A program made the translations under genes and the position numbers. Shown here one piece after another: positions 34,377 to 43,152 of a stretch of DNA of 64,000 bases. The notes beneath the pieces were generated by a model that saw only the letters and a program-made list of their open reading frames with translations, had not been told where the DNA came from and did no database searches. Position 1 is the first letter of the stretch. Every line of letters begins with the position of its first letter. Source of the DNA: Methylobacterium hispanicum (GTDB lineage: Bacteria > Pseudomonadota > Alphaproteobacteria > Rhizobiales > Beijerinckiaceae); assembly GCF_022179285.1 (NCBI RefSeq), contig NZ_BPQO01000012.1, positions 62,001-126,000 of the forward strand, read 5' to 3'.

Positions 34377-35228
34377 TCAGGCGTCCAGGCCGAGGTCGAT
34401 GATCGCGGCGCTGTGGGTGATCCAGCCGCAGGAGATCAGGTCCACGCCCGAGGCCGCGACCGCGCCGACCGTCTCACGGGTGATGCGGCCCGAGGCCTCG
34501 GAGAGGGCCCGCCTGTCGATCATCGCGACCGCGCGGCCGAGCGTGTCCGGATCCATGTTGTCGAGCAGAACCGCGTCGGCGCCGACCGAGAGCGCCTCCT
34601 CCAGCTGGGCCAGGGTGTCGACCTCGACCTCGATCTTCACGAGATGGCCGGCGCGCGCGCGGGCCCGCTCGATCGCCGGCACGATGCCGCCCGCCACCGC
34701 GACGTGGTTGTCCTTGATCAGCACTGCGTCGTCGAGGCCGAAGCGGTGGTTCGAGCCGCCGCCGGCCCGCACCGCGTGCTTCTCCAGCGCGCGCAGGCCC
34801 GGCGTCGTCTTGCGGGTGCAGACGATCGCGGCCTTGCCGTGGGGACGCGCGGCCTCGACGAGGCCCGCGGTGGCGGTGGCCACGCCCGAGAGGCGGCAGA
34901 GCAGGTTGAGGGCGACGCGCTCGGCGGTGAGTACGGCGCGGGCCGGCCCGGCGAGGCGCAGCACCGTGTCGCCCGGCGCGACGCGGGCGCCGTCCGGCCG
35001 CTCGACCGCGACGGAGACCGCCGGATCGATCAGCTCGAAGGCGATGCGGGCGCAGTCCACGCCCGCGATCACGCCGTGCTGGCGGGCCGCGATCACGCCC
35101 TCGAGGCGGGCCTCGGGCGGCACGATCGCGTCCGTGGTGATGTCGCCGGCCCGGCCGAGATCCTCCAAGAGGGCGGCGCGCACGACGGGCTCCACTAGGA
35201 GCCGCGGGAGAGGGAGAAGGTCGCTCAT
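34377..35228 (-). CDS. nadC: Nicotinate-nucleotide pyrophosphorylase (quinolinate phosphoribosyltransferase)
   Basis: A 283-residue NadC, which joins quinolinate and PRPP to give nicotinate mononucleotide. Motifs: LLEDLGRAGDITTDAI at the start, NLLCRLSGVATAT, the phosphate/quinolinate-binding RKTTPGLRALEKHAV, RFGLDDAVLIKDNHVA, VEVDTLAQLEEAL and LLDNMDPDTL. The ATG at 35228 overlaps the nadB stop (ATGA), so it is the third, translationally coupled gene of nadA-nadB-nadC. Confidence 0.97.
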   Translation of the reverse strand: MSDLLPLPRLLVEPVVRAALLEDLGRAGDITTDAIVPPEARLEGVIAARQHGVIAGVDCARIAFELIDPAVSVAVERPDGARVAPGDTVLRLAGPARAVLTAERVALNLLCRLSGVATATAGLVEAARPHGKAAIVCTRKTTPGLRALEKHAVRAGGGSNHRFGLDDAVLIKDNHVAVAGGIVPAIERARARAGHLVKIEVEVDTLAQLEEALSVGADAVLLDNMDPDTLGRAVAMIDRRALSEASGRITRETVGAVAASGVDLISCGWITHSAAIIDLGLDA

Positions 35229-36760
35229 CGGGCCAGGGCCTCCGCGGCCTCGCGGGCCGCCGGTTCGGTCTCGGCGAGCACGGCGCCGAGGGTGGTCTCG
35301 CTGTGGCGGGCGGGCACCTGTCCGCCGAAGTCGCTGCGCCAGTGCGCCCCGCGGCTCTCCCGCCGGCCGAGCGCGGCGTGCGCGACGAGGAGCGCGACGA
35401 GGGCGGCGTCGCATGTGGCCGCCCGCGGCGCGAGCCGGGCGACGGCCTCGGTGAGGCCCGCCTCGTCCCGCACCACGCCGACCCGGGCCTCCATCAGGGC
35501 GCGGATCGGGGCGAGGTCGGCTGGCGGTCGGGGCGCGCCCGTCTGCGGCCGCGCGGGGCCCGGCGCCGCCGCGAGCCCGTCCGCGATGAAGTTCGCGATG
35601 AAGCCCGCGAAGGCCAGCCCTTCGAGGAGCGAGTTGCTGGCGAGCCGGTTCGCCCCGTGCAGCCCCGTGGAGGCGACCTCGCCGCAGGCGTAGAGGCCCG
35701 GCACCGAGGTGGCGCCGTGGGCGTCCACCTTCACGCCGCCCATGTGGTAGTGGGCCGCCGGCCGCACGGGAATCGCCTGCACGGCCGGGTCGATGCCCGC
35801 CGCCGCGCAGAGCGCCGCCACGGTGGGGAAGCGGGCGGCCATGCGGTGGCCGAGCGCGCCGCGCGTGTCGAGATGGACGCTCCGGCCCCGGGCCAGCGCC
35901 CCGAAGATGCCGCGCGCCACCACGTCCCGGGGGGCGAGGTCGCCGCCCGCGACGCCGGCCATCACCGGCTCGCCGTGCTCGTCCACGAGCCGGGCCCCCT
36001 CCCCCCGCAGCGCCTCGGTGGCGAGCGGCATCGGGTCGGCGCCGGCCGCGATGGCGGTCGGGTGGAACTGCACGAACTCCATGTCGCGCATCACCGCCCC
36101 GGCACGCGCCGCGAGCGCGAGGCCGCGGCCGGTGGCGCCGCGCGGGTTGGTGGTGGCCGCGTAGAGCGCGCCGAGCCCGCCGGTGGCCAGAACCACGGCG
36201 CGGGCCGGGATGCGGAAGGGCACGCCGTCCCGCTCGCAGACCACGCCCGCCACCGCGCCGTGCCCGTCGCGGAGGAGGTCACGGACCGTGGCGACCACGA
36301 CCTCGACGGAGGGCGCACCCTGCACCGCCCGGACCAAGCCCTCGAGGACGCGCGCGCCCGTGGCGTCGCCGCCCGCGCGAACGATGCGCCGCCGGCCGTG
36401 GGCCGCCTCGAGGCCGAGGGCGAGCGCCCCGTCCTCCGCCCGGTCGAAGGCGACGCCGACGCGGACGAGCCAGTCGATCAGGCGCGGCCCCTCGGCGGCG
36501 ACGCGCGCCGCGACCTCGGGCTCGCCGAGGCCGGCGCCGGCCGCCAGCGTGTCGGCGGCGTGGAACGAAGCCGCGTCGTCGGCGCCGATCGCGGCGGCGA
36601 TGCCGCCTTGCGCCCAGCCGGTGGCGGTGCCGAGCCCGAGCGGGCTCGCGCTGACGAGCGTCACGGGCCAGGGCGCGAGGCGGAGCGCGACGCTGAGGCC
36701 GGCGACGCCCGCACCGACCACCACGACGCGGTCGGCCGGATTGCGGAGCAGCGCGTTCAT
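35225..36760 (-). CDS. nadB: L-aspartate oxidase NadB
   Basis: A 511-residue FAD enzyme that oxidises L-aspartate to iminoaspartate, the substrate passed to NadA. The FAD fingerprint [19 protein letters not shown] opens the protein; [52 protein letters not shown] and [31 protein letters not shown] are the succinate-dehydrogenase-like flavoprotein motifs. The C-terminal helical region is somewhat short and Ala-rich. Start and stop overlap nadA and nadC respectively by four bases each. Confidence 0.96.
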   Translation of the reverse strand: MNALLRNPADRVVVVGAGVAGLSVALRLAPWPVTLVSASPLGLGTATGWAQGGIAAAIGADDAASFHAADTLAAGAGLGEPEVAARVAAEGPRLIDWLVRVGVAFDRAEDGALALGLEAAHGRRRIVRAGGDATGARVLEGLVRAVQGAPSVEVVVATVRDLLRDGHGAVAGVVCERDGVPFRIPARAVVLATGGLGALYAATTNPRGATGRGLALAARAGAVMRDMEFVQFHPTAIAAGADPMPLATEALRGEGARLVDEHGEPVMAGVAGGDLAPRDVVARGIFGALARGRSVHLDTRGALGHRMAARFPTVAALCAAAGIDPAVQAIPVRPAAHYHMGGVKVDAHGATSVPGLYACGEVASTGLHGANRLASNSLLEGLAFAGFIANFIADGLAAAPGPARPQTGAPRPPADLAPIRALMEARVGVVRDEAGLTEAVARLAPRAATCDAALVALLVAHAALGRRESRGAHWRSDFGGQVPARHSETTLGAVLAETEPAAREAAEALAR

Positions 36761-37791
36761 CGGGCGCGCACCGCCAGCATCCGCTCCACCGCGGCCCGCG
36801 CCCGGTCGGCGAGGGCAGGATCGACCGTCACCTCGTGGGTCAGGGTCTCCAGCGCCCGGCGGATGTTCCCGAGGCTCATCCGCTTCATGTGCGGGCACAT
36901 GTTGCAGGGCTTGATGAACTCGATGTCCGGGTTCTGCGCCGCGATGTTGTCGGCCATCGAGCACTCGGTGACGAGCACGACCTGGGCGGGCCGCTTCTCG
37001 GTCACGAAGTCCATCATCATGGCGGTCGAACCCGAGAAGTCGGATTCGGCCACCACGTCCGGCGGGCATTCGGGATGCGCGATCACGGTGACGCCGGGGT
37101 AGCTCTCGCGTACGTCGCGGATATCGGCCGGCGTGAAGCGCTCGTGCACCTCGCAGTGCCCGGCCCAGGTCAGGATCTCGACCTCGGGCACCTCCGCCTG
37201 GACGTTCTGGGCCAGGAACTCGTCGGGGATCATCAGCACCCGCGGGGCGTTCAGCGAGCGCACGACCGCGACCGCGTTGCCCGAGGTGCAGCAGAGGTCG
37301 GACTCGGCCTTCACCGCGGCCGAGGTGTTGACGTAGGTCACGATCGGCACGCCCGGGTAGCGGGCCCGCAGGCCCCGCACGTCCTCGGCGGTGATCGAGT
37401 CGGCGAGCGAGCAGCCGGCGCCCATGTCGGGGATCAGCACGGTCTTGCCCGGGTTCAGGAGCTTGGCCGTCTCGGCCATGAAGTGGACGCCCGCCAGCAC
37501 GATCACGTCGGCGTCGACGCTCACGGCCTCGCGGGCGAGCGCGAGGCTGTCGCCGACGATGTCCGCCACCGTGTGGAAGATCTCCGGCGCCTGGTAGTTG
37601 TGCGCCAGGATCACCGCATTCCGCTCCCGCTTGAGGCGCAGGATCGCCTCGATGTCGGGCGCCAGCGCCGGCCACTCGATCGCCGGGACGTGCCGGCTGA
37701 CGCGGGCGAAGATCTCCGGGAGCGGCAGGGACGATGCGGGGGCGCCGCCCGGAACGGGGCCGCGGGGGAACGGTTGACTGGTCGCCGCCAT
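36757..37791 (-). CDS. nadA: Quinolinate synthase NadA
   Basis: A 344-residue [4Fe-4S] enzyme that condenses iminoaspartate with dihydroxyacetone phosphate to quinolinate. Family features: [38 protein letters not shown], the cluster cysteines in [14 protein letters not shown] and KPCNMCPHM, and HPECPPDVV. Three in-frame ATGs exist. The one at 37791 has GGAGG five bases upstream and begins MAATSQ; the two upstream ones would lie in or next to an operator palindrome, so 37791 is preferred. It leads the nadABC operon, whose promoter is flanked by two matching operator-like palindromes. Confidence 0.97.
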   Translation of the reverse strand: MAATSQPFPRGPVPGGAPASSLPLPEIFARVSRHVPAIEWPALAPDIEAILRLKRERNAVILAHNYQAPEIFHTVADIVGDSLALAREAVSVDADVIVLAGVHFMAETAKLLNPGKTVLIPDMGAGCSLADSITAEDVRGLRARYPGVPIVTYVNTSAAVKAESDLCCTSGNAVAVVRSLNAPRVLMIPDEFLAQNVQAEVPEVEILTWAGHCEVHERFTPADIRDVRESYPGVTVIAHPECPPDVVAESDFSGSTAMMMDFVTEKRPAQVVLVTECSMADNIAAQNPDIEFIKPCNMCPHMKRMSLGNIRRALETLTHEVTVDPALADRARAAVERMLAVRAR

Positions 37792-37804
37792 GGCGTCCTC
37801 CATT

Positions 37805-37821
37805 ATGCTCAGTTTGAGCAT
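37805..37821. promoter_or_regulatory. nadA operator 1 (downstream of -10)
   Basis: ATGCTCA-GTT-TGAGCAT, perfect 7-base arms with a 3-base spacer. It sits about 10 bases after the -10 element, within the likely 5' leader, 14 bases before the nadA start codon. Confidence 0.7.
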
Positions 37822-37831
37822 TGCGCCGCCT

Positions 37832-37860
37832 AACTTAGGCGGGCCGACCGCCCCTGTCCA
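37832..37860 (-). promoter_or_regulatory. nadABC promoter
   Basis: On the minus strand TGGACA (37855-37860), 17-base spacer, TAAGTT (37832-37837). The -10 is imperfect, but the spacing is ideal and both flanks carry operator-like palindromes, which supports the placement. Confidence 0.6.
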
Positions 37861-37863
37861 GAT

Positions 37864-37880
37864 ATGCTGAGAGTGAGCAT
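37864..37880. promoter_or_regulatory. nadA operator 2 (upstream of -35)
   Basis: ATGCTGA-GAG-TGAGCAT: same half-site and 7-3-7 geometry as operator 1, one mismatch in the arms. It starts 3 bases upstream of the -35 hexamer; centres are 59 bases apart. Confidence 0.65.
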
Positions 37881-37881
37881 A

Positions 37882-38240
37882 ACGGTTTTGCGACGCACTG
37901 TTATGGTGCGGCGCGAAGACGAGCGCGCCCGCGTTCGGCGTTCATGCGATGCCGGCCCCGCCTCGCGACAACGCTCGGGCGCGCGGTGAAATCCCCCGCG
38001 GCGCAGCGTACAGGCGCCGCCTTCGTGCCCTCGCATCACCTCAGGACAGCGATCGAAACGGGGCGCTACAAGCTGAATTCAGAAAAGGTTCCATAGAAAG
38101 GCAAATATTTGCGGCCGATCTGAGGGAAGGACCGGCAACCTATGTTGCTGCGCCTGCCCCGGCACGGCGCGAGAGTGGGGACAATCCGCGAGGCCGCGCA
38201 CCCGACGTCTCTCGCTCAACGTTCCAGTGCTCGAGGTCCG
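37882..38240. other. Non-coding region before the NepR-EcfG gene
   Basis: About 360 bases without a credible gene. It contains an A/T-richer patch at 38080-38112 with the perfect palindrome GCAAATATTTGC (38101-38112). No convincing GGAAC-type or sigma-70 promoter was found before the sigma factor gene; TATGTT at 38141 is a possible -10 without a good -35. Confidence 0.5.
38101..38112. promoter_or_regulatory. Perfect 12-base palindrome GCAAATATTTGC
   Basis: Self-complementary A/T-rich site in otherwise GC-rich DNA, 128 bases before the sigma factor ATG. Possible operator. Confidence 0.35.
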
Positions 38241-38975
38241 ATGTCCGGCACCACCTGTCCGACAGACGCAACAGCCGCCCCCGTCCTGTCCGAGGGGATC
38301 CGCCAGCATCTCGGCACCCGGCTGCAGGAAGCCTACGCGGCCCTGCGGCACGAGCCGCCCTCCGCGCGCATCGCAGATCTCGTCGCCAAGCTCGACGCGG
38401 CCCTGGCCAAGGCGCAGGACGCGGACGAGCGCACCTTCCGCGCCGGCCTGCTGGAGGCGGTGCCGAGCCTCCACAACTTCGCGGTCTCGCTGACCCGCAA
38501 CCCCACCGCCGCCGACGACCTCGTGCAGGACACGCTGCTGCGGGCCTGGCGCAGCCGCGGGAGCTTCAAGGCCGGCACGAATCTGGGCGCGTGGCTCTTC
38601 ACGATCATGCGCAACGCCTTCTACAGCGTGCACCGCAAGCAGGCCCGCGAGGTCTCCGACACGGACGGCGACCACGCCGCCCGCCTCGCCACCGTGCCGG
38701 CCCAGGGCGGCCATCTCGACCTGCAGGACGTGCAGGCGGCGCTGCAGCGGCTGCCGACGGTGATGCGCGAGGCCCTGATCCTGGTCGCGGTCGAGAACGC
38801 CTCCTACGAGGAGGCGGCCGAGATCCTGAACTGCCGCATCGGCACCGTGAAGAGCCGCGTCTGGCGCGCCCGCGACCAGCTCGCGCACATGCTGGGCTAC
38901 TCGGGCGCCGAGGTCGGCGCCGACCACCTCACTCTCTCGGCCCTCGGGCACGAAGGGCTCGCGGCCGAGATCTAG
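38241..38975 (+). CDS. EcfG-type ECF sigma factor with N-terminal NepR-like domain (fusion)
   Basis: A 244-residue protein. Residues ~67-135 are sigma region 2 (SLHNFAVSLTRNPTAADDLV, QDTLLRAWRSRGSFK, NLGAWLFTIMRNAFYSVHR) and ~160-218 are region 4 (ALQRLPTVMREALILVAVEN, ASYEEAAEILNCRIGTVKS), which place it in the EcfG general-stress group. Unlike ordinary EcfG (about 180-200 residues), it has a 65-residue N-terminal extension. Residues 20-54 match the NepR anti-sigma pattern L-R-x-x-Y-x4-x-EP-x5-x-x-LL-x-x-LD (LQEAYAALRHEPPSARIADL then VAKLDAAL). NepR normally is a separate protein that holds EcfG inactive until PhyR~P removes it. The frame is continuous from a GAGG-preceded ATG. No phyR, separate nepR or kinase is adjacent. 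The paoABC operon follows on the same strand. Confidence 0.85.
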   Translation: MSGTTCPTDATAAPVLSEGIRQHLGTRLQEAYAALRHEPPSARIADLVAKLDAALAKAQDADERTFRAGLLEAVPSLHNFAVSLTRNPTAADDLVQDTLLRAWRSRGSFKAGTNLGAWLFTIMRNAFYSVHRKQAREVSDTDGDHAARLATVPAQGGHLDLQDVQAALQRLPTVMREALILVAVENASYEEAAEILNCRIGTVKSRVWRARDQLAHMLGYSGAEVGADHLTLSALGHEGLAAEI

Positions 38976-39133
38976 CGAGATCGAGCGAGATCTAGCTGCC
39001 GCGCGCGCGCCGCGCCGATCCGGCGCAGTCCGGGCCGGATCCAAGCCGTCCCGCCCGCGTTCCCCGCTCGCACGGATTGCAGCGCGGGCCTTCCCACCAC
39101 CCGCGCCGGGGCCGGCCCCGAGGCCGGCGCGGG

Positions 39134-39796
39134 ATGATGGCCATGACCGATACGAACGAGCGCGGCGCGTCCAGGTTGACGCGGCGCACGGCGATGCAGG
39201 GCTGCGCGGCGGCCTTCGGCGCGGCGGGCTTCGGCTGGCCGGGGCGCCCGGTGGCGGCCCCCGCTCCCGACGATCCGGACCCGCAGATGCTGCCGGTGCG
39301 GCTCGCGGTCAACGGCACGGCGCGCGACCTCACCCTCGACAGCCGCACGACGCTCCTCGACGCCCTGCGCGAGCATCTCGCGCTCACCGGCACCAAGAAG
39401 GGCTGCGACCACGGCCAGTGCGGCGCCTGCACGGTGCTGGTGAACGGCACGCGGATCAACGCCTGCCTGACGCTCGCCGCGATGCACGAGGGCGACACCG
39501 TCACCACGATCGAGGGGCTGGCGGAGGGCGACGCGCTGCACCCGCTCCAGGCGGCCTTCCTCGCGCATGACGGCTTCCAGTGCGGCTACTGCACGCCCGG
39601 CCAGATCTGCTCGGCGGCCGGCATGCTCGCCGAGGTCGAGGCCGGCTGGCCGAGCCACGCGGGCGCCGACATCACGGTCGCGGCCGAACTCAGCGACGAC
39701 GAGATCCGCGAGCGGATGAGCGGCAACCTCTGCCGCTGCAGCGCCTATCCGAACATCGTCGCGGCGATCAAGGACGCCGCCGGCCGCAAAGCCTGA
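39134..39796 (+). CDS. paoA: Aldehyde oxidoreductase PaoA-like 2Fe-2S subunit with Tat signal
   Basis: A 220-residue small subunit of a xanthine-oxidase-family enzyme. The N-terminus has a twin-arginine signal ([21 protein letters not shown]), so the complex is exported folded. Cluster motifs: [17 protein letters not shown] with a further Cys in INACLTL (plant-type 2Fe-2S) and [11 protein letters not shown] plus NLCRCSAY (second 2Fe-2S). Of several adjacent ATGs I chose 39134, with GAGG upstream; 39143 is possible. The Tat signal on this subunit is typical of PaoABC (YagTSR), which oxidises aromatic aldehydes in the periplasm. paoB starts 11 bases downstream. Confidence 0.9.
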   Translation: MMAMTDTNERGASRLTRRTAMQGCAAAFGAAGFGWPGRPVAAPAPDDPDPQMLPVRLAVNGTARDLTLDSRTTLLDALREHLALTGTKKGCDHGQCGACTVLVNGTRINACLTLAAMHEGDTVTTIEGLAEGDALHPLQAAFLAHDGFQCGYCTPGQICSAAGMLAEVEAGWPSHAGADITVAAELSDDEIRERMSGNLCRCSAYPNIVAAIKDAAGRKA

Positions 39797-39807
39797 GGGG
39801 GCGCGCC

Positions 39808-40773
39808 ATGAAGGCTTTTTCCTACGAGCGGCCGAAGACGGTGCAGGAGGCCGCCCAGATCGCGGCGGAGCGGCCGAACGCCCGGTTCATCGCCGGCGGC
39901 ACCAACCTGCTCGACCTGATGAAGCTGCAGATCGAGACCCCGCGCACGCTCGTCGACGTGAACCGCCTGCCCCTCGACCAGGTGGCGGACACCGGCGACG
40001 GCGGCCTGCGCGTCGGCGCGCTGGTGCGCAATTCCGAGCTCGCCGCGCATCCGCGGGTGCGCCGGGAATACGGCGTGCTGGCCAAGGCCCTGCTCGCGGG
40101 CGCCTCGGGACAGCTGCGCAACAAGGCGACCACCGCGGGCAACCTGCTGCAGCGCACGCGGTGCTACTATTTCCACGACACGACGAAACCTTGCAACAAG
40201 CGCGCGCCCGGCTCCGGCTGCGCGGCGATCGGCGGGTACAACCGGATCATGGCGGTGCTGGGCGCCTCCGAATCCTGCATCGCCACCAACCCCTCCGACA
40301 TGAACGTGGCGCTGCGGGCGCTGGACGCCACCGTCGAGACCGTGGACGCGGGCGGCGCCGCGCGGACGATCCCGATCGCCGACTTCCACCGCCTGCCGGG
40401 CGACACCCCCGAGATCGAGACCGCGCTCGAGCCCGGCGAGATCATCACGGCGGTCGTGCTGCCGAAGCCCGTCCCCGGCACCCACGTCTACCGCAAGGTG
40501 CGCGACCGGGCCTCCTACGCCTTCGCCACCGTGTCGGTCGCGGCCGTGATCGCGCATGAGGGCGGCAGGCCGAAGGCCGCGCGGCTCGCCTTCGGCGGGC
40601 TCGCCCACAAGCCCTGGCGGGTGGAGGCGGCCGAAGCCGCGCTCGTCGAGACCGGTCAGGCGGAGGCGGCCGCCGACCGGGTTCTGGAGGGGGCGAAGGG
40701 CTACGGCTCCAACGACTTCAAGATCCCGCTGACCCGCCGGACCCTGCGCGCCGTGCTCGCCGAGATCGCCTGA
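39808..40773 (+). CDS. paoB: Aldehyde oxidoreductase PaoB-like FAD subunit with extra 4Fe-4S site
   Basis: A 321-residue FAD-binding subunit: [19 protein letters not shown] (FAD pyrophosphate loop) and a second loop [19 protein letters not shown]. The insertion [15 protein letters not shown] followed by [14 protein letters not shown] carries the Cys residues of the extra 4Fe-4S cluster that is specific to PaoB and 4-hydroxybenzoyl-CoA reductase-type subunits. [11 protein letters not shown] and the C-terminal CO-dehydrogenase flavoprotein domain follow. It passes electrons from the 2Fe-2S subunit. It is 8 bases from paoC. Confidence 0.92.
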   Translation: MKAFSYERPKTVQEAAQIAAERPNARFIAGGTNLLDLMKLQIETPRTLVDVNRLPLDQVADTGDGGLRVGALVRNSELAAHPRVRREYGVLAKALLAGASGQLRNKATTAGNLLQRTRCYYFHDTTKPCNKRAPGSGCAAIGGYNRIMAVLGASESCIATNPSDMNVALRALDATVETVDAGGAARTIPIADFHRLPGDTPEIETALEPGEIITAVVLPKPVPGTHVYRKVRDRASYAFATVSVAAVIAHEGGRPKAARLAFGGLAHKPWRVEAAEAALVETGQAEAAADRVLEGAKGYGSNDFKIPLTRRTLRAVLAEIA

Positions 40774-40781
40774 GGCTCCCC

Positions 40782-43007
40782 ATGGACATGAACCAGCCGG
40801 TCGGCGCGACCCCGCTCGACAACCGCCCCGACGGGCTCGTCGGCAAGCCCATCGACCGCTACGAGGGCCGCCTCAAGGTCACGGGCCGGGCGCCCTACGC
40901 CTACGAGGTGCGCGAGCCGCGGGATCCGGCCTACGGCTTCATCCTCGGCGCGGGGATCGCCAGCGGGCGCATCCGCGCCCTGCAGGTCGGCGCGGCTCGG
41001 CGCGCGCCCGGCGTCCTCTATGTGATGACGCACGAGACCGTGCCGCCCCAGGGGGAGAAGTCGGAGCAGGTCTTCCCCCAGCTCCAGGGCACGGAGATCC
41101 GCCACTTCGACCAGCCCATCGCCTTCGTGGTGGCCGAGACCTTCGAGCAGGCCCGCGCGGCGGCCGCCCTGATCACCGTGCAGTACGACGCCGCGACCCC
41201 GAAGGCCTCGCTGCGCGCGGCGCTTCCCGAGACCTTCAAGCCCAAGAAGGCCCAGACCGAGCCCGACAGCGCGCTCGGCGACTTCGAGGGCGCGTTCCAG
41301 GCCGCCCCGGTGCGGCTCGACGTGGAGTACACCACCCCGCCCCAGATCCACGCCCAGATGGAGCCCCACGCCACCATCGCGGAGTGGCGGGGCGACCGGC
41401 TGGTGCTGCACACCTCCAACCAGATGCTGAACCGCGGGCGCAAATCCATCGCCACCGTGCTGGCGATCCCGGAGGAGCGGGTGCGGCTGGTGAGCCGCTA
41501 CATCGGCGGCGGCTTCGGCTCGAAGCTGCAGCCGCAGCCCGAGGCGATCCTCGCCGCGCTCGCCGCCCGGGTGGTCAACCGTCCCGTGAAGGTGGCGATG
41601 ACCCGCCAGCAGGAGTTCCACGTCGCCACCCACCGCACGCCGACCATCCAGCGCGTGCGCCTCGGCGCCGACGAGAGCGGGCGCCTCAGCGCGATCAGTC
41701 ACGAATCGTGGTCGGACGCGACGCCGGGCGACCAGTTCTTCGAGACCTCGGCCAACGTCACCCGCTCGCTCTACGCGGCCCCGAACCGCCTCACCCGGCA
41801 CCGCATCGCCAACCTCAACGTGCCGGTGACCTCGTCGATGCGCGCGCCCGGCGAGGCGGTGGGCCAGCTCGCCTTCGAGTGCGCCATGGACGAGCTGGCC
41901 GAGCGGCTGAACCTCGACCCGATCGAGCTGCGCGTGCGCAACGAACCCGCCCAGGACCCGGAGAAGGGGGTGCCCTTCACGGTGCGCCAGCTCGTGCCCT
42001 GCATGCGCGAGGGCGCGCGCCTGTTCGGCTGGGACAGGCGGCAGGCCGCGGGCACACGGCGCGAGGGGCGCTGGCTCGTCGGGCTCGGCATGTCGGCCGC
42101 GGCCCGCCTCAACCCGCTGATGCCCTCCTCCGCCCTGGTGCGGCTGAACCCGGACGGCACCCTCACCGTCCGCATGGCGATGACCGATATCGGCACCGGC
42201 ACCTACACGATCCTCGCCCAGATCGCGGGCGAGATGATGGGGCTGCCGGTCGAGAAGATCCGGGTCGAGATCGGCGACACGGCCTATCCGGCGGCCGCGG
42301 GCTCGGGCGGCTCCTTCGGGGCGGGCTCGGCGGGCTCGGCGCTCTACGTGGCCTGCGACAACCTCCGGCGGGCGCTGCTCGCCAAGGCCGGCATGAACCC
42401 GGAGGGCGCCGACTTCCAGGGGGGCCGGGCCGTCTCCGGCAACCGCTCGGAGGCGCTCGGCGACCTCGCGGGGCCGGAAGGGCTGGAGGCACGGGGCGAG
42501 ATCAAGCCCGGCAGTCTGAAGGAGGCCTTCTCGCACTACTCCTTCGGCGCGCATTTCGCCGAGGTCGGCGTCGATCGCGACACGGGCGAGGTCCGGCTGC
42601 GGCGGATGCTCGGCGTGTTCACGGGCGGGCGCATCCTCAACGCCAAGACGGCCCGCTCCCAGGCCATCGGCGGCATGACCTTCGGGGTCGGCGCGGCGCT
42701 GATGGAGGACGCCGTGATGGACCCGCGCTCCGGGACCTTCGTGAACCGGGATCTCGCCGAGTACCACGTGCCGGTCCACGCCGACATCCCGGCCATCGAC
42801 GCGGTCTTCCTGCCCGAGCTCGACGACAAGGCGAACCCGCTCAAGAGCAAGGGCCTGGGCGAGCTCGGCATCTGCGGCGCGGGCGCGGCGCTCGCCAACG
42901 CGATCTACAACGCCACGGGCGTGCGGATCCGGGATTACCCGATGACGCTCGACAAGGTGATGAAGGGGTTGGAGGAGCAGGAGGGGCGCGGGGCGCGGCG
43001 GAGCTAG
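40782..43007 (+). CDS. paoC: Aldehyde oxidoreductase PaoC-like molybdopterin subunit
   Basis: A 741-residue molybdenum-binding catalytic subunit. Moco-binding and active-site segments: SRYIGGGFGSK, THRTPTIQRVRLGAD, SSMRAPGEAVGQLAFECAMDELA, DIGTGTYTILAQIAGE, AAGSGGSFGAGSAGSA and the catalytic Glu in KGLGELGICGAGAALANAI. The family is the molybdenum hydroxylases; PaoC oxidises aldehydes to acids and needs a PaoD/XdhC chaperone and the cytosine-dinucleotide cofactor, neither gene being seen here. moaA in this window supplies an early cofactor step. The start follows paoB by 8 bases. Confidence 0.94.
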   Translation: MDMNQPVGATPLDNRPDGLVGKPIDRYEGRLKVTGRAPYAYEVREPRDPAYGFILGAGIASGRIRALQVGAARRAPGVLYVMTHETVPPQGEKSEQVFPQLQGTEIRHFDQPIAFVVAETFEQARAAAALITVQYDAATPKASLRAALPETFKPKKAQTEPDSALGDFEGAFQAAPVRLDVEYTTPPQIHAQMEPHATIAEWRGDRLVLHTSNQMLNRGRKSIATVLAIPEERVRLVSRYIGGGFGSKLQPQPEAILAALAARVVNRPVKVAMTRQQEFHVATHRTPTIQRVRLGADESGRLSAISHESWSDATPGDQFFETSANVTRSLYAAPNRLTRHRIANLNVPVTSSMRAPGEAVGQLAFECAMDELAERLNLDPIELRVRNEPAQDPEKGVPFTVRQLVPCMREGARLFGWDRRQAAGTRREGRWLVGLGMSAAARLNPLMPSSALVRLNPDGTLTVRMAMTDIGTGTYTILAQIAGEMMGLPVEKIRVEIGDTAYPAAAGSGGSFGAGSAGSALYVACDNLRRALLAKAGMNPEGADFQGGRAVSGNRSEALGDLAGPEGLEARGEIKPGSLKEAFSHYSFGAHFAEVGVDRDTGEVRLRRMLGVFTGGRILNAKTARSQAIGGMTFGVGAALMEDAVMDPRSGTFVNRDLAEYHVPVHADIPAIDAVFLPELDDKANPLKSKGLGELGICGAGAALANAIYNATGVRIRDYPMTLDKVMKGLEEQEGRGARRS

Positions 43008-43032
43008 CGGTGCGGCCCGCGCCGATGGTGCC

Positions 43033-43051
43033 GGCGGCAGCAATTGCCGCC
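43033..43051. terminator. Weak hairpin between paoC and the convergent exported-protein operon
   Basis: GGCGGCA / TGCCGCC, 7-base perfect stem with a 5-base loop, 25 bases after the paoC stop. No T run; a possible Rho-independent-like stop for either strand. Confidence 0.4.
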
Positions 43052-43152
43052 GCCCCTGCCGTCTCGATCGATTGCCCGCCGCACGCGCCGCCCGCACAGG
43101 CTACGGCGGGGCGGCCCGCCGTGACACATCCCCCGCGCGGGCTTCGCGAGCT

